Shown: piece by piece, positions 19,199 to 29,500 of the stretch | Position numbering within the stretch: the first letter of the stretch is position 1 | Layout: every line of letters starts with the position of its first letter | Assembly (NCBI GenBank): GCA_963929915.1 | Contig: CAWVJY010000001.1 | Span: forward strand, 34,792-98,791 | Reading direction: 5' to 3' | DNA length: 64,000 nt | Source: CAG-273 sp963929915 | GTDB taxonomy: Bacteria > Bacillota > Clostridia > TANB77 > CAG-508 | The notes under the pieces: generated by a model | What the model was told of the DNA's origin: nothing | The model's database searches: none | The model's input: only the letters and a program-made list of their open reading frames with translations | Translations under genes and position numbers: made by a program

Positions 19199-19227
19199 TT
19201 GTAGTTTTATCAATTATATGATATAAT
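19199..19227 (+). promoter_or_regulatory. Sigma-A type promoter for the small membrane protein
   Basis: TTGTAG and TATAAT are separated by exactly 17 bases, about 50 bases before the downstream ATG. Confidence 0.6.
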
Positions 19228-19277
19228 ACAGTTGTTGCGTAAATATGCTTGTATTTTTTAGAAAGGATGATAACAGT

Positions 19278-19472
19278 ATGTCACGGGAGGTATTAAATTA
19301 CATTGGTATAGTTTTGTGCGTTTTTAGTGTGTTACTTTCAATAGCAGGATTTTTTTCTACTATCCAACTGTTTAATAAGAGAGAAGATAGTAAAGACCTG
19401 ATTTATATGATTGGCATCATTTTCTTTCTTATTATTGTGTTACTTGTTACCGCCATTGCATTCCTGTTCTAA
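19278..19472 (+). CDS. Small two-helix membrane protein
   Basis: A 64-residue protein with two hydrophobic helices (about residues 6-28 and 40-62) joined by a charged loop, NKREDSKD. No family recognised. The start MSREVLNY at 19278 has GAAAGGATG upstream and its own promoter at 19199; a strong terminator follows at 19492, so it is a free-standing single-gene unit. Confidence 0.6.
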   Translation: MSREVLNYIGIVLCVFSVLLSIAGFFSTIQLFNKREDSKDLIYMIGIIFFLIIVLLVTAIAFLF

Positions 19473-19491
19473 CAATCGTTATCTTATTTCT

Positions 19492-19526
19492 AAAAGAGTG
19501 CTTTCCAATTGGAAAGCCTCTTTTAT
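19492..19526 (+). terminator. Rho-independent terminator
   Basis: AAAAGAG..CTTTCC, loop AATT, GGAAAG..CTCTTTT: a stem with a small internal mismatch ending in a T-run, 20 bases after the stop. Confidence 0.75.
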
Positions 19527-19635
19527 TTGAAATTCCATTATTTTTAGTTTTTTACTTATACAACAAAGTAAGTTACCCTAGGCTTATTCATATTCAAAAA
19601 GCGAAAGGATGCAAAAAGCAAAGCCATTTTTCTTA

Positions 19636-21630
19636 TTAATTTAACATTGCTATAAATTCCTCTTCTGATAAAATAGCAATTCCTAAATCTTGTGCTTTTT
19701 TTAGTTTACTTCCTGCGTCTTCTCCTGCTAAAACATAATCTGTTTTTTTAGAAACAGAAGTAGAAGTTTTTCCTCCATGTTTTTCTATTAGCTGGCTTGC
19801 TTCTTCTCTTGAATAATGTTCTAGTGTTCCTGTTAATACAAAAGTTTTTCCTTCTAGTTTTTCATCTTCTACTACCTCTTCTAGAACCTTCATATTAACC
19901 CCTGTAGCTTTTAATTTTTCTAATAAATCTAATGTTTGTTCTTGCCTAAAAAATTCATAAATTGTTTTAGCTGTAATTTCTCCTACATCTTCTATCATTC
20001 TTAGTTCAATATATGGAGCATTCATTAATTGGTCCATTGTTCTATAATATTTTGTTAATGTTTTAGCAAGTTTTACTCCTACATGTCTAATGCCTAAAGA
20101 ATTAATTAATCTATATAAATCTCTATGTTTACTTTCTTCAATTGCATTAATTAAATTTTGTGCAAACTTTTTACCATTCTTCTTTAAAGAAGCAATATCT
20201 TCAAAAGTTAGTTTGTAAATATCTGCAATATTAGAAATTAGTTTTCTTTCTATTAATTCTCCTACTATTGCCTCTCCTAAACCATCAATATCCATAGCAT
20301 CTTTAGAAGTAAAGTGTATAATACTTCTGTAAAGCTTAGCAGGACATTCAATTCCTATACATCTAACAACTGCTTCGCCTTCTTCTCGAACGGCTTCTGC
20401 TCCACAAACAGGGCAAACTCGTGGCATTTCGAATATTTTTTCTGTACCATCACGTTTTTCGGTGTTAACTCCAACCACTTCTGGAATAACATCTCCTGCT
20501 TTTTGGATAATAACTCTATCTCCTATGCGAATATCATTTTGTTTAATATAGTCTTCATTATGAAGAGTTGTTTTAGAAATTTTGGAACCTGCTACATATA
20601 CTGGCTCTAAAATTGCCATAGGAGTAATAGCCCCTGTTCTACCTACTTGGCAAACAATGTTTTTTAATAAAGTTTCTTTTTTTTCTGGTGGATATTTGTA
20701 GGCTACTGCCCATTTTGGAGTTTTATAAGTAGTTCCTACTTTTTCTCTTAGCTCTAAATCATTTACCTTTACTACTGCGCCATCAATACCAAAGTCTAAG
20801 CTATCACGCATTTGACCTATTTTTTCAATAGCTTGTCTTACTTCTTGCATATTTTTACATAGAATTTTTACTGGGTTTACATTAAGCCCTAATTTTTCTA
20901 AATAAAGCAAACTTTCATAATGGGTAGTAAAGTGAACATCTTCACTTTTTTGCACATTAAAAATATAAATATTTAAAGGACGACTTGCTGTAATTTTGCT
21001 ATCTAACTGCCTTAAAGAACCTGCTGCAGCATTTCTTGCATTAGCAAATTGTTCTTGTTCTTCTAATAACCTTTCCTCATTCATTTTGTCGAAATCGGTT
21101 TTACCAATAAAAACTTCTCCACGAACGGTAATAGAAATAGGCTCTTTTAACTCTTTTGGCACGGTTTTGATAGTAGCAATATTTTCGGTAACATCTTCTC
21201 CTACTAAACCATTACCACGAGTTGCCCCTTTAAAATATTTGCCATTTCTATACTCTATGCTAGAAGAAAGACCATCAATTTTTGTTTCTACTACATAATC
21301 TAAAGGTCTGCCATATTCTATAGCTGCCTTTTGCATTCTTTCGTCAAACTCTTCTACTTCTTCAAAAGTAAACACATCTTGAAGGCTTTGCAATGGTACT
21401 TCATGAGTTACCTTTGCAAAACCTTTTTTAATGCTTGAACCCACTCTTTGAGTAGGAGAATCCTTTGTAATTAATTCTGGATACTCTTTTTCAATTTGCT
21501 TTAATTCTCTCATGAGCATATCATATTCATAATCACTAACAACCTGCTCATCATCAAAATATTTTTGTGTATAATATTGTAGCAAAGGTCTAAGTTCCTC
21601 TGCTCTTTTTTTTGCTTGTTCAAAGTTCAT
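19636..21630 (-). CDS. ligA: NAD-dependent DNA ligase
   Basis: Seals nicks in replication and repair using NAD. The 664-residue protein has the full domain order: Ia domain, adenylation domain with catalytic Lys in ETKIDGLSSS (near residue 115), OB fold (CQVGRTGAITPMA), Cys4 zinc finger (CPVCGAE and CIGIECPAK), helix-hairpin-helix region (IRHVGVKLAKTL) and a C-terminal BRCT domain (TFVLTGTLEHYSREEA). The start follows AAAGGAG. Its 5' side abuts a GTCCC-type repeat. Confidence 0.97.
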   Translation of the reverse strand: MNFEQAKKRAEELRPLLQYYTQKYFDDEQVVSDYEYDMLMRELKQIEKEYPELITKDSPTQRVGSSIKKGFAKVTHEVPLQSLQDVFTFEEVEEFDERMQKAAIEYGRPLDYVVETKIDGLSSSIEYRNGKYFKGATRGNGLVGEDVTENIATIKTVPKELKEPISITVRGEVFIGKTDFDKMNEERLLEEQEQFANARNAAAGSLRQLDSKITASRPLNIYIFNVQKSEDVHFTTHYESLLYLEKLGLNVNPVKILCKNMQEVRQAIEKIGQMRDSLDFGIDGAVVKVNDLELREKVGTTYKTPKWAVAYKYPPEKKETLLKNIVCQVGRTGAITPMAILEPVYVAGSKISKTTLHNEDYIKQNDIRIGDRVIIQKAGDVIPEVVGVNTEKRDGTEKIFEMPRVCPVCGAEAVREEGEAVVRCIGIECPAKLYRSIIHFTSKDAMDIDGLGEAIVGELIERKLISNIADIYKLTFEDIASLKKNGKKFAQNLINAIEESKHRDLYRLINSLGIRHVGVKLAKTLTKYYRTMDQLMNAPYIELRMIEDVGEITAKTIYEFFRQEQTLDLLEKLKATGVNMKVLEEVVEDEKLEGKTFVLTGTLEHYSREEASQLIEKHGGKTSTSVSKKTDYVLAGEDAGSKLKKAQDLGIAILSEEEFIAMLN

Positions 21631-21643
21631 GATTTTCTCCTTT

Positions 21644-21687
21644 GGGGACGGTTCTCACTGGCCCCTAATGGGGCCACTTGGGACACT
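21644..21687. repeat. GTCCC-type repeat with an inner perfect stem
   Basis: GGGGACGGTTCTC is followed by TGGCCCC TAA TGGGGCCA and GGGACAC. It belongs to the GGGAC family in other intergenic regions but with a different inner stem. It lies between pgsA and ligA. Confidence 0.6.
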
Positions 21688-21812
21688 TCACCCTTATTTT
21701 ATTTTAGATTTCACTTTATTTTGCATTACAATTGAAACCAAGTTTATCTTCATTTTGAAATTTTTTATTCTAGTTTATCTAATTTGCATTTACATTTTAT
21801 AACCTTATAAGC

Positions 21813-22412
21813 TTATAAAGAATCTTTAAACAGTTCTTTTCCTCCTTTTAAATATTCCCAACCAGAAAAGATTGTTGCTACCACTGAAACGCTCATTAGA
21901 AGAGTAACAAGCAAATTCATTACAAAAGGAAAACCACTTAAATTTCCTTCAAAAATGGTTCCAAATGGGTTAGGATCTAGAAAGGCTAACGTAACTGCTA
22001 CCATTTGTGTTACTGTTTTTAGTTTACCCCAAATATTTGCTGCTATAACATTTCCTTGCTTTTGTACAGCAATTAAACGGTAACCAGATACTACAAATTC
22101 TCTTAGAATAACAATTATAGGAATCCATGCAGGTAAATGGCCAAATTCTACAAGCATAATCATTGCTGTTACTACCACAATTTTATCTGCAATTGGATCT
22201 AAAAATTTACCAAAAGTAGTAATTTGATTTCTACTTCTTGCAATATGACCATCTAATTTATCTGTTAGGGCTGCAATAACAAAAATAATGTCTATTATAA
22301 TATAGGTAATAGGAATTCCCCACAAATCTCCTTGAATATGAAAAAATGGAATAATGACCATAAGTGGTACTAATAAAATTCTTAAAATTGTTAATTTGTT
22401 TGCTAAATTCAT
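21813..22412 (-). CDS. pgsA: CDP-diacylglycerol-glycerol-3-phosphate 3-phosphatidyltransferase
   Basis: Makes phosphatidylglycerophosphate from CDP-diacylglycerol, using the cdsA product. The 199-residue membrane protein carries the CDP-alcohol phosphotransferase signature TDKLDGHIARS followed by GKFLDPIADK, with all aspartates in place, and several hydrophobic helices. The ATG is preceded by AAAAGGAC. It is probably a separate unit from ligA because a repeat with a stem lies between them. Confidence 0.94.
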   Translation of the reverse strand: MNLANKLTILRILLVPLMVIIPFFHIQGDLWGIPITYIIIDIIFVIAALTDKLDGHIARSRNQITTFGKFLDPIADKIVVVTAMIMLVEFGHLPAWIPIIVILREFVVSGYRLIAVQKQGNVIAANIWGKLKTVTQMVAVTLAFLDPNPFGTIFEGNLSGFPFVMNLLVTLLMSVSVVATIFSGWEYLKGGKELFKDSL

Positions 22413-22557
22413 ACTTTTTTCCGTCCTTTTTATTTGATAATTTTATTTTAATCTCAGTTAAAATCTTTCGTTCTTAGTATATTACATTTTTTAATTTGCT
22501 TTCATTTTATTAATATATTCTGCTATGGTACATTATATATAAAATTATGAAAAAAAT

Positions 22558-22592
22558 AAATAGGAAAATGAAGATTTTTTCATTTTCCTATG
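22558..22592 (-). terminator. Terminator after the BspA-like gene
   Basis: On the minus strand ATAGGAAAATGAA, a short loop and TTCATTTTCCTAT form a 13-bp stem followed by a T-rich tail. Confidence 0.7.
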
Positions 22593-22611
22593 ATTTTCAA
22601 TAATCTTATAT

Positions 22612-24138
22612 TTATTGTTTTAATGTCACATTAGATGTTCCACAACCATTAAACATATTAGTCGTACTCGTATTATTGTTAATTATCCACTCAGAACCTA
22701 CATAAATAGTATTTAGTTTCGTATCGTTTTGAAACATATAGTCCATACTTGTAACTTTGTTCGTATCAAAGTTGCTTAAATCTAAAGTACCAATATTAAT
22801 ACATTCACAAAACATATTTATCATACTAGTAACTTTACTAGTATTAAAACTACTAACATCCAAATTTGTAAGTTGATTGCATCTATAAAACATAGCTTCC
22901 ATATTAGTTACATTGCTTGTATCAAAATTTTTTAAATTTATATTTGTTAGATTTCTACATTCATAAAACATTAAACTCATATCTGTAACTTTACTTGTAT
23001 TAAATTTTTCTAAGCCTATAATTTCACCACTAAAATTGATCCCAAAAAACATTCCTTGCATATTAGTAACATTACTAGTATCAAAATTACTTACATCTAA
23101 GCTAGTAAGGCTTGTACAACCCAAAAACATACCTAACATAGTTGTTACATTACTTGTATTAAAGTTACTTACATCTAGATTGGTTAGATTTATGCAATTT
23201 CTAAACATATCCGTCATATTTGCTACATTACTTGTATCAAAATTACTTACATTAATATTAGTTAGTTTTTCACATGAATTGAATATACCATCCATCATTA
23301 TTACATTGCTAGTATCGAAATTGCTAACATCTAAATTTGTTAAATTTTTACAACCCAAAAACATACATCTTATAGAAGTTACTTTTTTTGTATCAAATCC
23401 ACTCACATCTAATTCTTTTAATTCTTCACACTCTGCAAACATAAATTCCATATTTTTTATATATTTAGTATTTAAATTTTCTATTCTTTCTATTTTTTCT
23501 ATCTTTTCACATTCTGCAAACCAATAACTAGTTGAATTTGGCTTAATTTCATCTAAAAATATTGCATTTGTTATCAGATTTCTATCTTCAAACCATGGAG
23601 TATCAGTAATGATTCCTTCTTCTGTCGTCCATGAAATTTGAATATATTCTTGCCCCTTTATATTTCCATAATCCTTGCTTATTTCTTGACCTTCTAATAT
23701 TGTTTTCTTGTTATTACTAAAAGCTAATGTTCCATTTGCATAAAGTTTTACATAAATGTTTTGATTGATTACTCCATCCATAATATCTGGTAATAAAACT
23801 TCATACCCATTGTCTTTTTCTATGACTCCTTCTATAAGTTCTCCATCTTCATCATAGATAATTTCTCCATAGTTTTCTAGTATTTCTTTTAGTTCATCTT
23901 CTGTTATCATTCTATCTTCTTTTTCTAAAGATTTACTTAATTTATCAATTTCTATTTGTTCTTTTATGGCTGAAACAATAGTCGCTTTTTTTGCTTCTTG
24001 TGCTTTTTCTATAATTCCTCCATTTCCTATTAGAGTTCCTATTGTTATACCGGACAATATTAATAATATTATTATAGTTACCACTAATGCTATTAAAGTA
24101 ATACCTTGTTTATTGCTTATTTTTTGAAAATTTTTCAT
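22612..24138 (-). CDS. Prepilin-leader surface protein with BspA-type leucine-rich repeats
   Basis: A 508-residue exported protein. The N terminus has a class III (type IV pilin-like) signal: short basic leader ending KQG, then ITLIALVVTIIILLILSG as the hydrophobic helix. About residues 215-490 are repeats of the DUF285/BspA type, each near 24 residues with the core MFxxCxxLTNLDVSNFDTSNV. Such repeats form right-handed solenoids used for adhesion. The first 30 or so residues and upstream DNA are nearly identical to the preceding gene at 24159, so leader exchange or duplication is likely. No pilus assembly genes are in the window. Confidence 0.88.
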   Translation of the reverse strand: MKNFQKISNKQGITLIALVVTIIILLILSGITIGTLIGNGGIIEKAQEAKKATIVSAIKEQIEIDKLSKSLEKEDRMITEDELKEILENYGEIIYDEDGELIEGVIEKDNGYEVLLPDIMDGVINQNIYVKLYANGTLAFSNNKKTILEGQEISKDYGNIKGQEYIQISWTTEEGIITDTPWFEDRNLITNAIFLDEIKPNSTSYWFAECEKIEKIERIENLNTKYIKNMEFMFAECEELKELDVSGFDTKKVTSIRCMFLGCKNLTNLDVSNFDTSNVIMMDGIFNSCEKLTNINVSNFDTSNVANMTDMFRNCINLTNLDVSNFNTSNVTTMLGMFLGCTSLTSLDVSNFDTSNVTNMQGMFFGINFSGEIIGLEKFNTSKVTDMSLMFYECRNLTNINLKNFDTSNVTNMEAMFYRCNQLTNLDVSSFNTSKVTSMINMFCECINIGTLDLSNFDTNKVTSMDYMFQNDTKLNTIYVGSEWIINNNTSTTNMFNGCGTSNVTLKQ

Positions 24139-24158
24139 TTAATATTCCTCCTATGTTT

Positions 24159-25652
24159 CTACTTATTTTTAATTAGCACAAGTGCTACTCTAAAGCCAAT
24201 GCTATCATAGCCTCCACCATAATCTCCCCAAAGAGAAAATGGTCCGGCATTGTTTGTTTCAGCATAATTTCCTCCTCGCATAAAAAATGGTTCATCTGCA
24301 TAAGGGAAGTATAAAGAATTTTCATACCATGAACTATTATCACTAATATAATATTTTGATGTCTCATATATAGCATCTCCATATTTATTTGCTGCCATTT
24401 CATAATTATTTTCTCTATCATCCCCAAATTGACTTGCTTCTACTTCATATATATCTTTTGTATATTCTTCCCCTTTAAGTAAACTATCACCATATTTATT
24501 TAAATTATTATTACTATTTGCTACATAAGCAGCTGTATATTCATATGCTCCACCACTCATATCATATATTCCATATACATTTCCTGTGGTACTTGCTTGT
24601 GGACCATTTCCACTATTATATGCTGATGTACTTGTTGTTGAACTTGCACTATTTCCTGCTTGTCCTGTAATATAGTTACTATTTGGGTTTATCCATACTT
24701 CTTTATTCTTTCCATAAATGCTTTGTGCCAAATATGCTGCTGCTCCCCATTCTGTATCTTTCATCATATGGCTATTTAAATTTTCATTTTCTAAGGTCGT
24801 ACTATCATAATTTAAGCATGTTGTATATATATCACTTACACTTATATTTCTCCAACTTTGTACTCCTGGCTGAATTTTGATTGTATTTGCACTTCCTTCA
24901 CCTGTATCTGTTGCATTATTTCTACTTGCTTCATATTTTGCTACCCATAAGCCTGGTGCAGTACTGCTATATTCAAACCCTGGGTGGATTACATATCCAT
25001 TTGGAAATTGTGTAAAGTTATTTGTTGTACTTGAATTATATTCTACTATTGTTTTTCCTGTTGCTCCTTCATTGGTTGTTCCTTTTAAAAATTCTATATT
25101 TATTGTTCCACCTGTTGCACTATTTGTATGGTAATTATCTGCTATTTGATAAGCATATCTTGGTATCCATACCCACATACTTCCATCTTCTGTTATTGCA
25201 TTTGCCCATTTTTTATCTGTTGTTGTATAACTATACCATTCTGGATCATCTGGTGTAGTTTCTACCATAGTATAGTTTCCACTACCTTCTGGTTCTTCTA
25301 TCCATTTTATTGGTGTTAATGCTCCATCTGCTAAATCTGGCGTGTTTACTCCTTTTTCTTCACTGAAACTTCCATCTGTTGGGATTTGATCTGTCCCTGG
25401 TTGTTCACCAGTTCCACTTTCCCCATTCATCATATTATTTAACTCATTTACTAGAGTTTGAATTTCTTGTTGCTCATTTGATATAACATCTTCCCATGTG
25501 TTTTTGGCTTTTTGAGCTGTTTGTATTATTCCATTTTCTCCTAATAATGTACTTATTGTTATCCCAGAAAGTATTAATAATATTATTATAGTTACCACTA
25601 ATGCTATTAAAGTAATACCTTGTTTATTGCTTATTTTTTGAAAATTTTTCAT
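24159..25652 (-). CDS. Prepilin-leader surface protein with formylglycine-enzyme-like C-terminal domain
   Basis: A 497-residue protein. Leader KISNKQG then ITLIALVVTIIILLILSG indicates prepilin-peptidase processing. The C-terminal half has the SUMF1/FGE-sulfatase (C-type-lectin-like) pattern: VWIPRYAYQ, VWVAKYEASRN, EWGAAAYLAQS, YGIYDMSGGAYEYT, FFMRGGNY and the end GYDSIGFRVAL. The catalytic cysteines of true formylglycine enzymes are not evident, so a binding role is more likely. Start ATG with AGGAGG eight bases upstream. Two paralogues (50.4 and 61.8 kb) share the design. Here the 3' end has ordinary base composition. Confidence 0.85.
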   Translation of the reverse strand: MKNFQKISNKQGITLIALVVTIIILLILSGITISTLLGENGIIQTAQKAKNTWEDVISNEQQEIQTLVNELNNMMNGESGTGEQPGTDQIPTDGSFSEEKGVNTPDLADGALTPIKWIEEPEGSGNYTMVETTPDDPEWYSYTTTDKKWANAITEDGSMWVWIPRYAYQIADNYHTNSATGGTINIEFLKGTTNEGATGKTIVEYNSSTTNNFTQFPNGYVIHPGFEYSSTAPGLWVAKYEASRNNATDTGEGSANTIKIQPGVQSWRNISVSDIYTTCLNYDSTTLENENLNSHMMKDTEWGAAAYLAQSIYGKNKEVWINPNSNYITGQAGNSASSTTSTSAYNSGNGPQASTTGNVYGIYDMSGGAYEYTAAYVANSNNNLNKYGDSLLKGEEYTKDIYEVEASQFGDDRENNYEMAANKYGDAIYETSKYYISDNSSWYENSLYFPYADEPFFMRGGNYAETNNAGPFSLWGDYGGGYDSIGFRVALVLIKNK

Positions 25653-25674
25653 TTAATATTCCTCCTATGTTTCT
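25570..25674 (-). repeat. About 100-bp segment duplicated at 24055-24159
   Basis: The ribosome site, start and leader codons of the two tandem prepilin-leader genes are the same from TATTAATAATATTATTATAG to CCTCCTATGTTTCT. This is the signature of a recent duplication or gene conversion; downstream of the leader the proteins are unrelated. Confidence 0.75.
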
Positions 25675-25769
25675 AATTATTTTTTCTCTTTTACTTATTT
25701 TTATTCTCTTTTATGTTTATATTATTAAAGTATATTTTTATTGTGTTTTATTTTATTTCATTATACTAT

Positions 25770-25953
25770 TTATTTATTTCTATGTAAAGAAAAAGAAAAT
25801 GAATTATGTATTTTTTTACATAACTCATTTTTTAGATTTTGATATTTTAAATATAATTTAGGTATCACAAATAAAACTAAATTTTCTTTAGTTCTTGGCT
25901 TAAATGTTAACTCTCTCTCTCTCTCTCTCTCTTAGTATTTCAACGGTTTCCAC
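25770..25953 (-). other. Short reading frame with a CT/AG dinucleotide tract, currently out of frame
   Basis: GTG at 25953, with AAAAGAGGATAAAA upstream, reads VETVEIL and then enters a tract of 11 AG units; with 11 units it stops four codons later. With 12 or 9 units it would join a block reading ELTFKPRTKENLVLF, which is also found at 63.4 kb as ERELNFKPTKENLVLF. The DNA of the block forms a short stem (AACTAAA/TTTAGTT) and the frame ends through a terminator-like hairpin, so an RNA function is also possible. The remainder of 25653-26085 holds no gene that I can see. Confidence 0.5.
25911..25932. repeat. CT microsatellite, 11 units
   Basis: Twenty-two bases of pure CT on the plus strand. 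Tracts of this length in bacteria are prone to slippage. It is placed between a start codon and a conserved block. Confidence 0.95.
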
Positions 25954-26085
25954 TTTTATCCTCTTTTCTTTTGCTTTTTTGTTTTATTACTGTTTTTAGT
26001 ATAAACTAATTTCTTCTTATTTTCAATAGTTTTTATTATAATTTTGTTATTAGTAATGTGAATTTTCCATAGGAGTAGTTTTACT

Positions 26086-26376
26086 CTATTGCTTGCTTTC
26101 TACAATTTCCACTATATCTGCTATGTAATCTCCTATTACCGGAATATTTAGAGTAACAATTTTTTGTAGCATAATTAATAAAATGGCTGTTAATATGGTA
26201 AAGCCAATTCCTATTCCAATTCCTTTTGCCATTCCACTTAATAAATTACGAAATAAAAGTTTCTTTTTATCTCCTAATAACTCCGCTAATTCTAATATAT
26301 TATTTTTGGTAAGAGTATAGTTTAGTTGTTCTAAATTTTTTAATAGTAATTTTTCCATTTTATTTTTCTTAAACAC
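26086..26376 (-). CDS. DUF5665 small membrane protein
   Basis: A 96-residue protein with an N-terminal amphipathic part (LEQLNYTLTKNNILELAELLG) and one long hydrophobic segment (GMAKGIGIGIGFTILTAILL), ending LNIPVIGDYIADIVE, as in DUF5665 proteins. Function unknown. The GTG at 26376 is preferred because GGAGG sits eight bases upstream; an ATG further up would overlap that site. It follows UPF0182 and ftsY on the same strand. Confidence 0.75.
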   Translation of the reverse strand: MFKKNKMEKLLLKNLEQLNYTLTKNNILELAELLGDKKKLLFRNLLSGMAKGIGIGIGFTILTAILLIMLQKIVTLNIPVIGDYIADIVEIVESKQ

Positions 26377-26521
26377 GAAAAAATCCTCCATTTAATAAGA
26401 AAGCTTCTATTATTAGAATGGAGAATTTTTATTTTTTTATTCACTTTATTTGTTTATAGCTGAAATTTATAATATTCTTATAGCGTAATGCATAGAAAAT
26501 TTATTATTATGTTTGTCGATT

Positions 26522-29500
26522 TTAATTACTTATATTACTACTTATGCTATTATTTACAGTATTAATCAAAATATTATTACTTAAATAATTGCCTTGTTCA
26601 TTTGTTAGACGATTAAATAATAAGGTGTTCTGCTCATTATTAAAAATACCGTTTTGCTGGATTTCGTTTTGTGCTTGTTGTTCCGCTTCTTGTTCTTGCT
26701 TTTCTTGTTCTGCTAATAGTTCTTCTAACCTAGCAATTAATTCTTGTAATCTAGCCATATCTTTTCCTACCATTTCCCAATTATTGTTTTGGTTAGAGTC
26801 CTGCAAGTTTTTATTTGCTTTAATAATAGCTTCTATTACACCATTAATATCATCTGTATTTTCTATTTCGATATCTACAGCATATTGTGATACTAAGTTA
26901 TTAAGTGCTTCTTCTAGTGTATCTCCTATGGTAACTTTGTTGCCAGATGCTACTACTACCTTTTTTAAAACAGGGGTAGAATTTTCTTCGTTAATAAATT
27001 CTTGGTAAATAGGTTCTACATAAAGCAAGCTATTATTAATTGGAATTACTATCATGTTTTTTGTAATTCTAGTTCCTGTTACATTTAAACTTTCTATTTC
27101 AGTTGCAATTCTTTCATCCTGTGCTAATTGGGTATCTATTTGCATTGGTCCTAGTATATTACTATCTGTTGGATATTTGTATAATGTTAAACTTGGTTGA
27201 CCATTTTCATATCTGCCTACTAAATAAGCTGTTAAATTTTGTTTTTGATATGGTGTAAATGGTAGTACTAAGCCTAATGTAGCTTCTGTATCATCTACTG
27301 TTTTTACCATGGTATAATATGGCGAAATTTGTGTTCCTACATTGGTATATACTCTTCCTGTATTTTGTGTAGCAACATCCCAAATGTCATCTCCACGGTA
27401 AAGCACATCAGTTTGAATATTATGGTATCTTTCCATAATTTCTGCTTGAATGCTATATAAAAATTCAGGATAAATAAATTGGCTACTAATATCTTCTGGA
27501 ATTGTTTCTTCTCTATCTACAAATAAATCTTTATAGATTTTTTGATATGCCATAATAATTGGATCATTTCTATCTGTAATATAATACTGAATAGTTCCAT
27601 CATAAGCATCTATTAGTACTTTTACAGAATTTCTTATATAGTTAATATCTGTTTTGTCTAATATGTTTTCTCCTTGTAATGTAATTCTTTGAGAATATGG
27701 ATAATAACTAGAAGTAGTATAACCGTCTAATACCCATACTAATTTACCTTCTGCAGTTACTACTAAATATGGATTTTCGTCATAGGTAATATATGGCATT
27801 AATGTTTTTGCTCTTTCGATAATATTACGATTAATTAAAATTTTGCTATTACCATCTACATTTCCAGAAAAGGCTAATTTCAAGTCTTGTTCTTTGATTG
27901 CTAGAATCAGCCTATCTATAAAGTTTAGGTTTAGTCCTGCATTTCCTTCATACACATTTTCTGCATTTTCTGCTGTAGTAGAAGTAGTAATTGGATAATC
28001 AAATTCTTTTGTTTGGCTATTGTTGGTTACTACTGTATCATTGGTTTCTAATCCAAAATAAATTCTTGGCTCTGTAATAGATACTATGTTATTTTCACTA
28101 TCGGTAAATCCTTTTTGTAAATGATTTAAATTTCCTTTTTCATCTACAGAAGTTGCAGAAGTAACAATAACACCATAACCATGGGTATATTCATAAGTTT
28201 TATTGTTATAAGTTCCTATAGAATCTGTTATTTCTCTTGGAGAAACATATACCAAACTTTGCTTTCCATTAATAGTATAATTTGCTATAGATGTAGTACG
28301 ATAAGTATAGTATCCTTTACTAGTTTGTAATACATTTAAATCTTTTAAAACTGTTTCTGATGTTGCTATTACAATATTATCCACTACTGTTTGATTTTGA
28401 TTTAATGTTTGCTGTGTTATGGTTTCATTTTCTCCTAAATTTACCTCTTGTATATCAATTCCATATGCTTGCTTGGTAGAATCTATATTGGCTTGTATAT
28501 ATTCTTGCTGTTTATCTAATTCATTTTGACCTATAAAAATAAGTTCAAAACCAAATAAGACAACTACCATTAATACCAAATATACTGGAACAATTGCTAA
28601 AGAAGTAATAACCTTTTTGGTATTTTCTTTTTTAAAATAATGAACTGCCATTAAAACAGAAATTATAATAATAGCGGATAAAATACGGTAACCCCATAAT
28701 TTAATAGTCACTTCTGAAATACCAGCTCCCCAAAGGGAATATGATGTTCCATCCTGCAATGTTAAGAATTTTTGAATTCCTACATTTTGGGTTTCGATAA
28801 ATATCATGCCTGCAAGTAAAAATGCAATTACAATAATATTAGTACATGCCTGTTTTAATAAAATACTTTTCTTTAAAGTATCTCTACTAATACCATCAAA
28901 ATAGTAATTAAATGCAATAATGTAATATAGTGCAGAATAAATTGTTAGTCCTACTACTATTGCTAATAAGTATAGTATCATAAATTGCATAAATGGTTGC
29001 ACAAATATAAAGAAACTAATATCATAACCTAATACTGGGTCTGTTATGCCAAATCCTGTTGCATTGATACATAGCATTAATTTGTCTATCATCATATTAG
29101 TAACACAAAAGCTAATGACAATAGAGCCAATGAGTGCAATAGATTTATTAAGCATTTTAGGCATTTTTCTTTTTTCTTCTTCAAAAAAAGGTTTTAATTC
29201 TTTTTGAATTCTGCGGTTTGTCCAATAAATTAACAAAAATAGTACAACAAAATTAATACCAAAAGTCAAAAATTGGTAAGATACATTTTGCCAAAAGATA
29301 CTTAAATATTGCTCTCCTAGTTCTAAAGTTTCTAAATAATCTCCACGGTAAATAACATAACCTACTATAACTGCTATTAATAAAAAGGCAAGTACAATCC
29401 ATTTTCTCTTTTTATTTTTTACAGTTTTTTGGCTTTTTGCATTTATAGTAGTGTCTTCTTTATTTTGCACATTGTTATTTTGATTTATTGTTTCTTCTTT

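Noticed and set aside
24159..25652. FGE-like domain as a real sulfatase-maturing enzyme
   Set aside because: The active-site cysteines are not evident and no sulfatase gene is near; export by a prepilin leader fits a binding role better.
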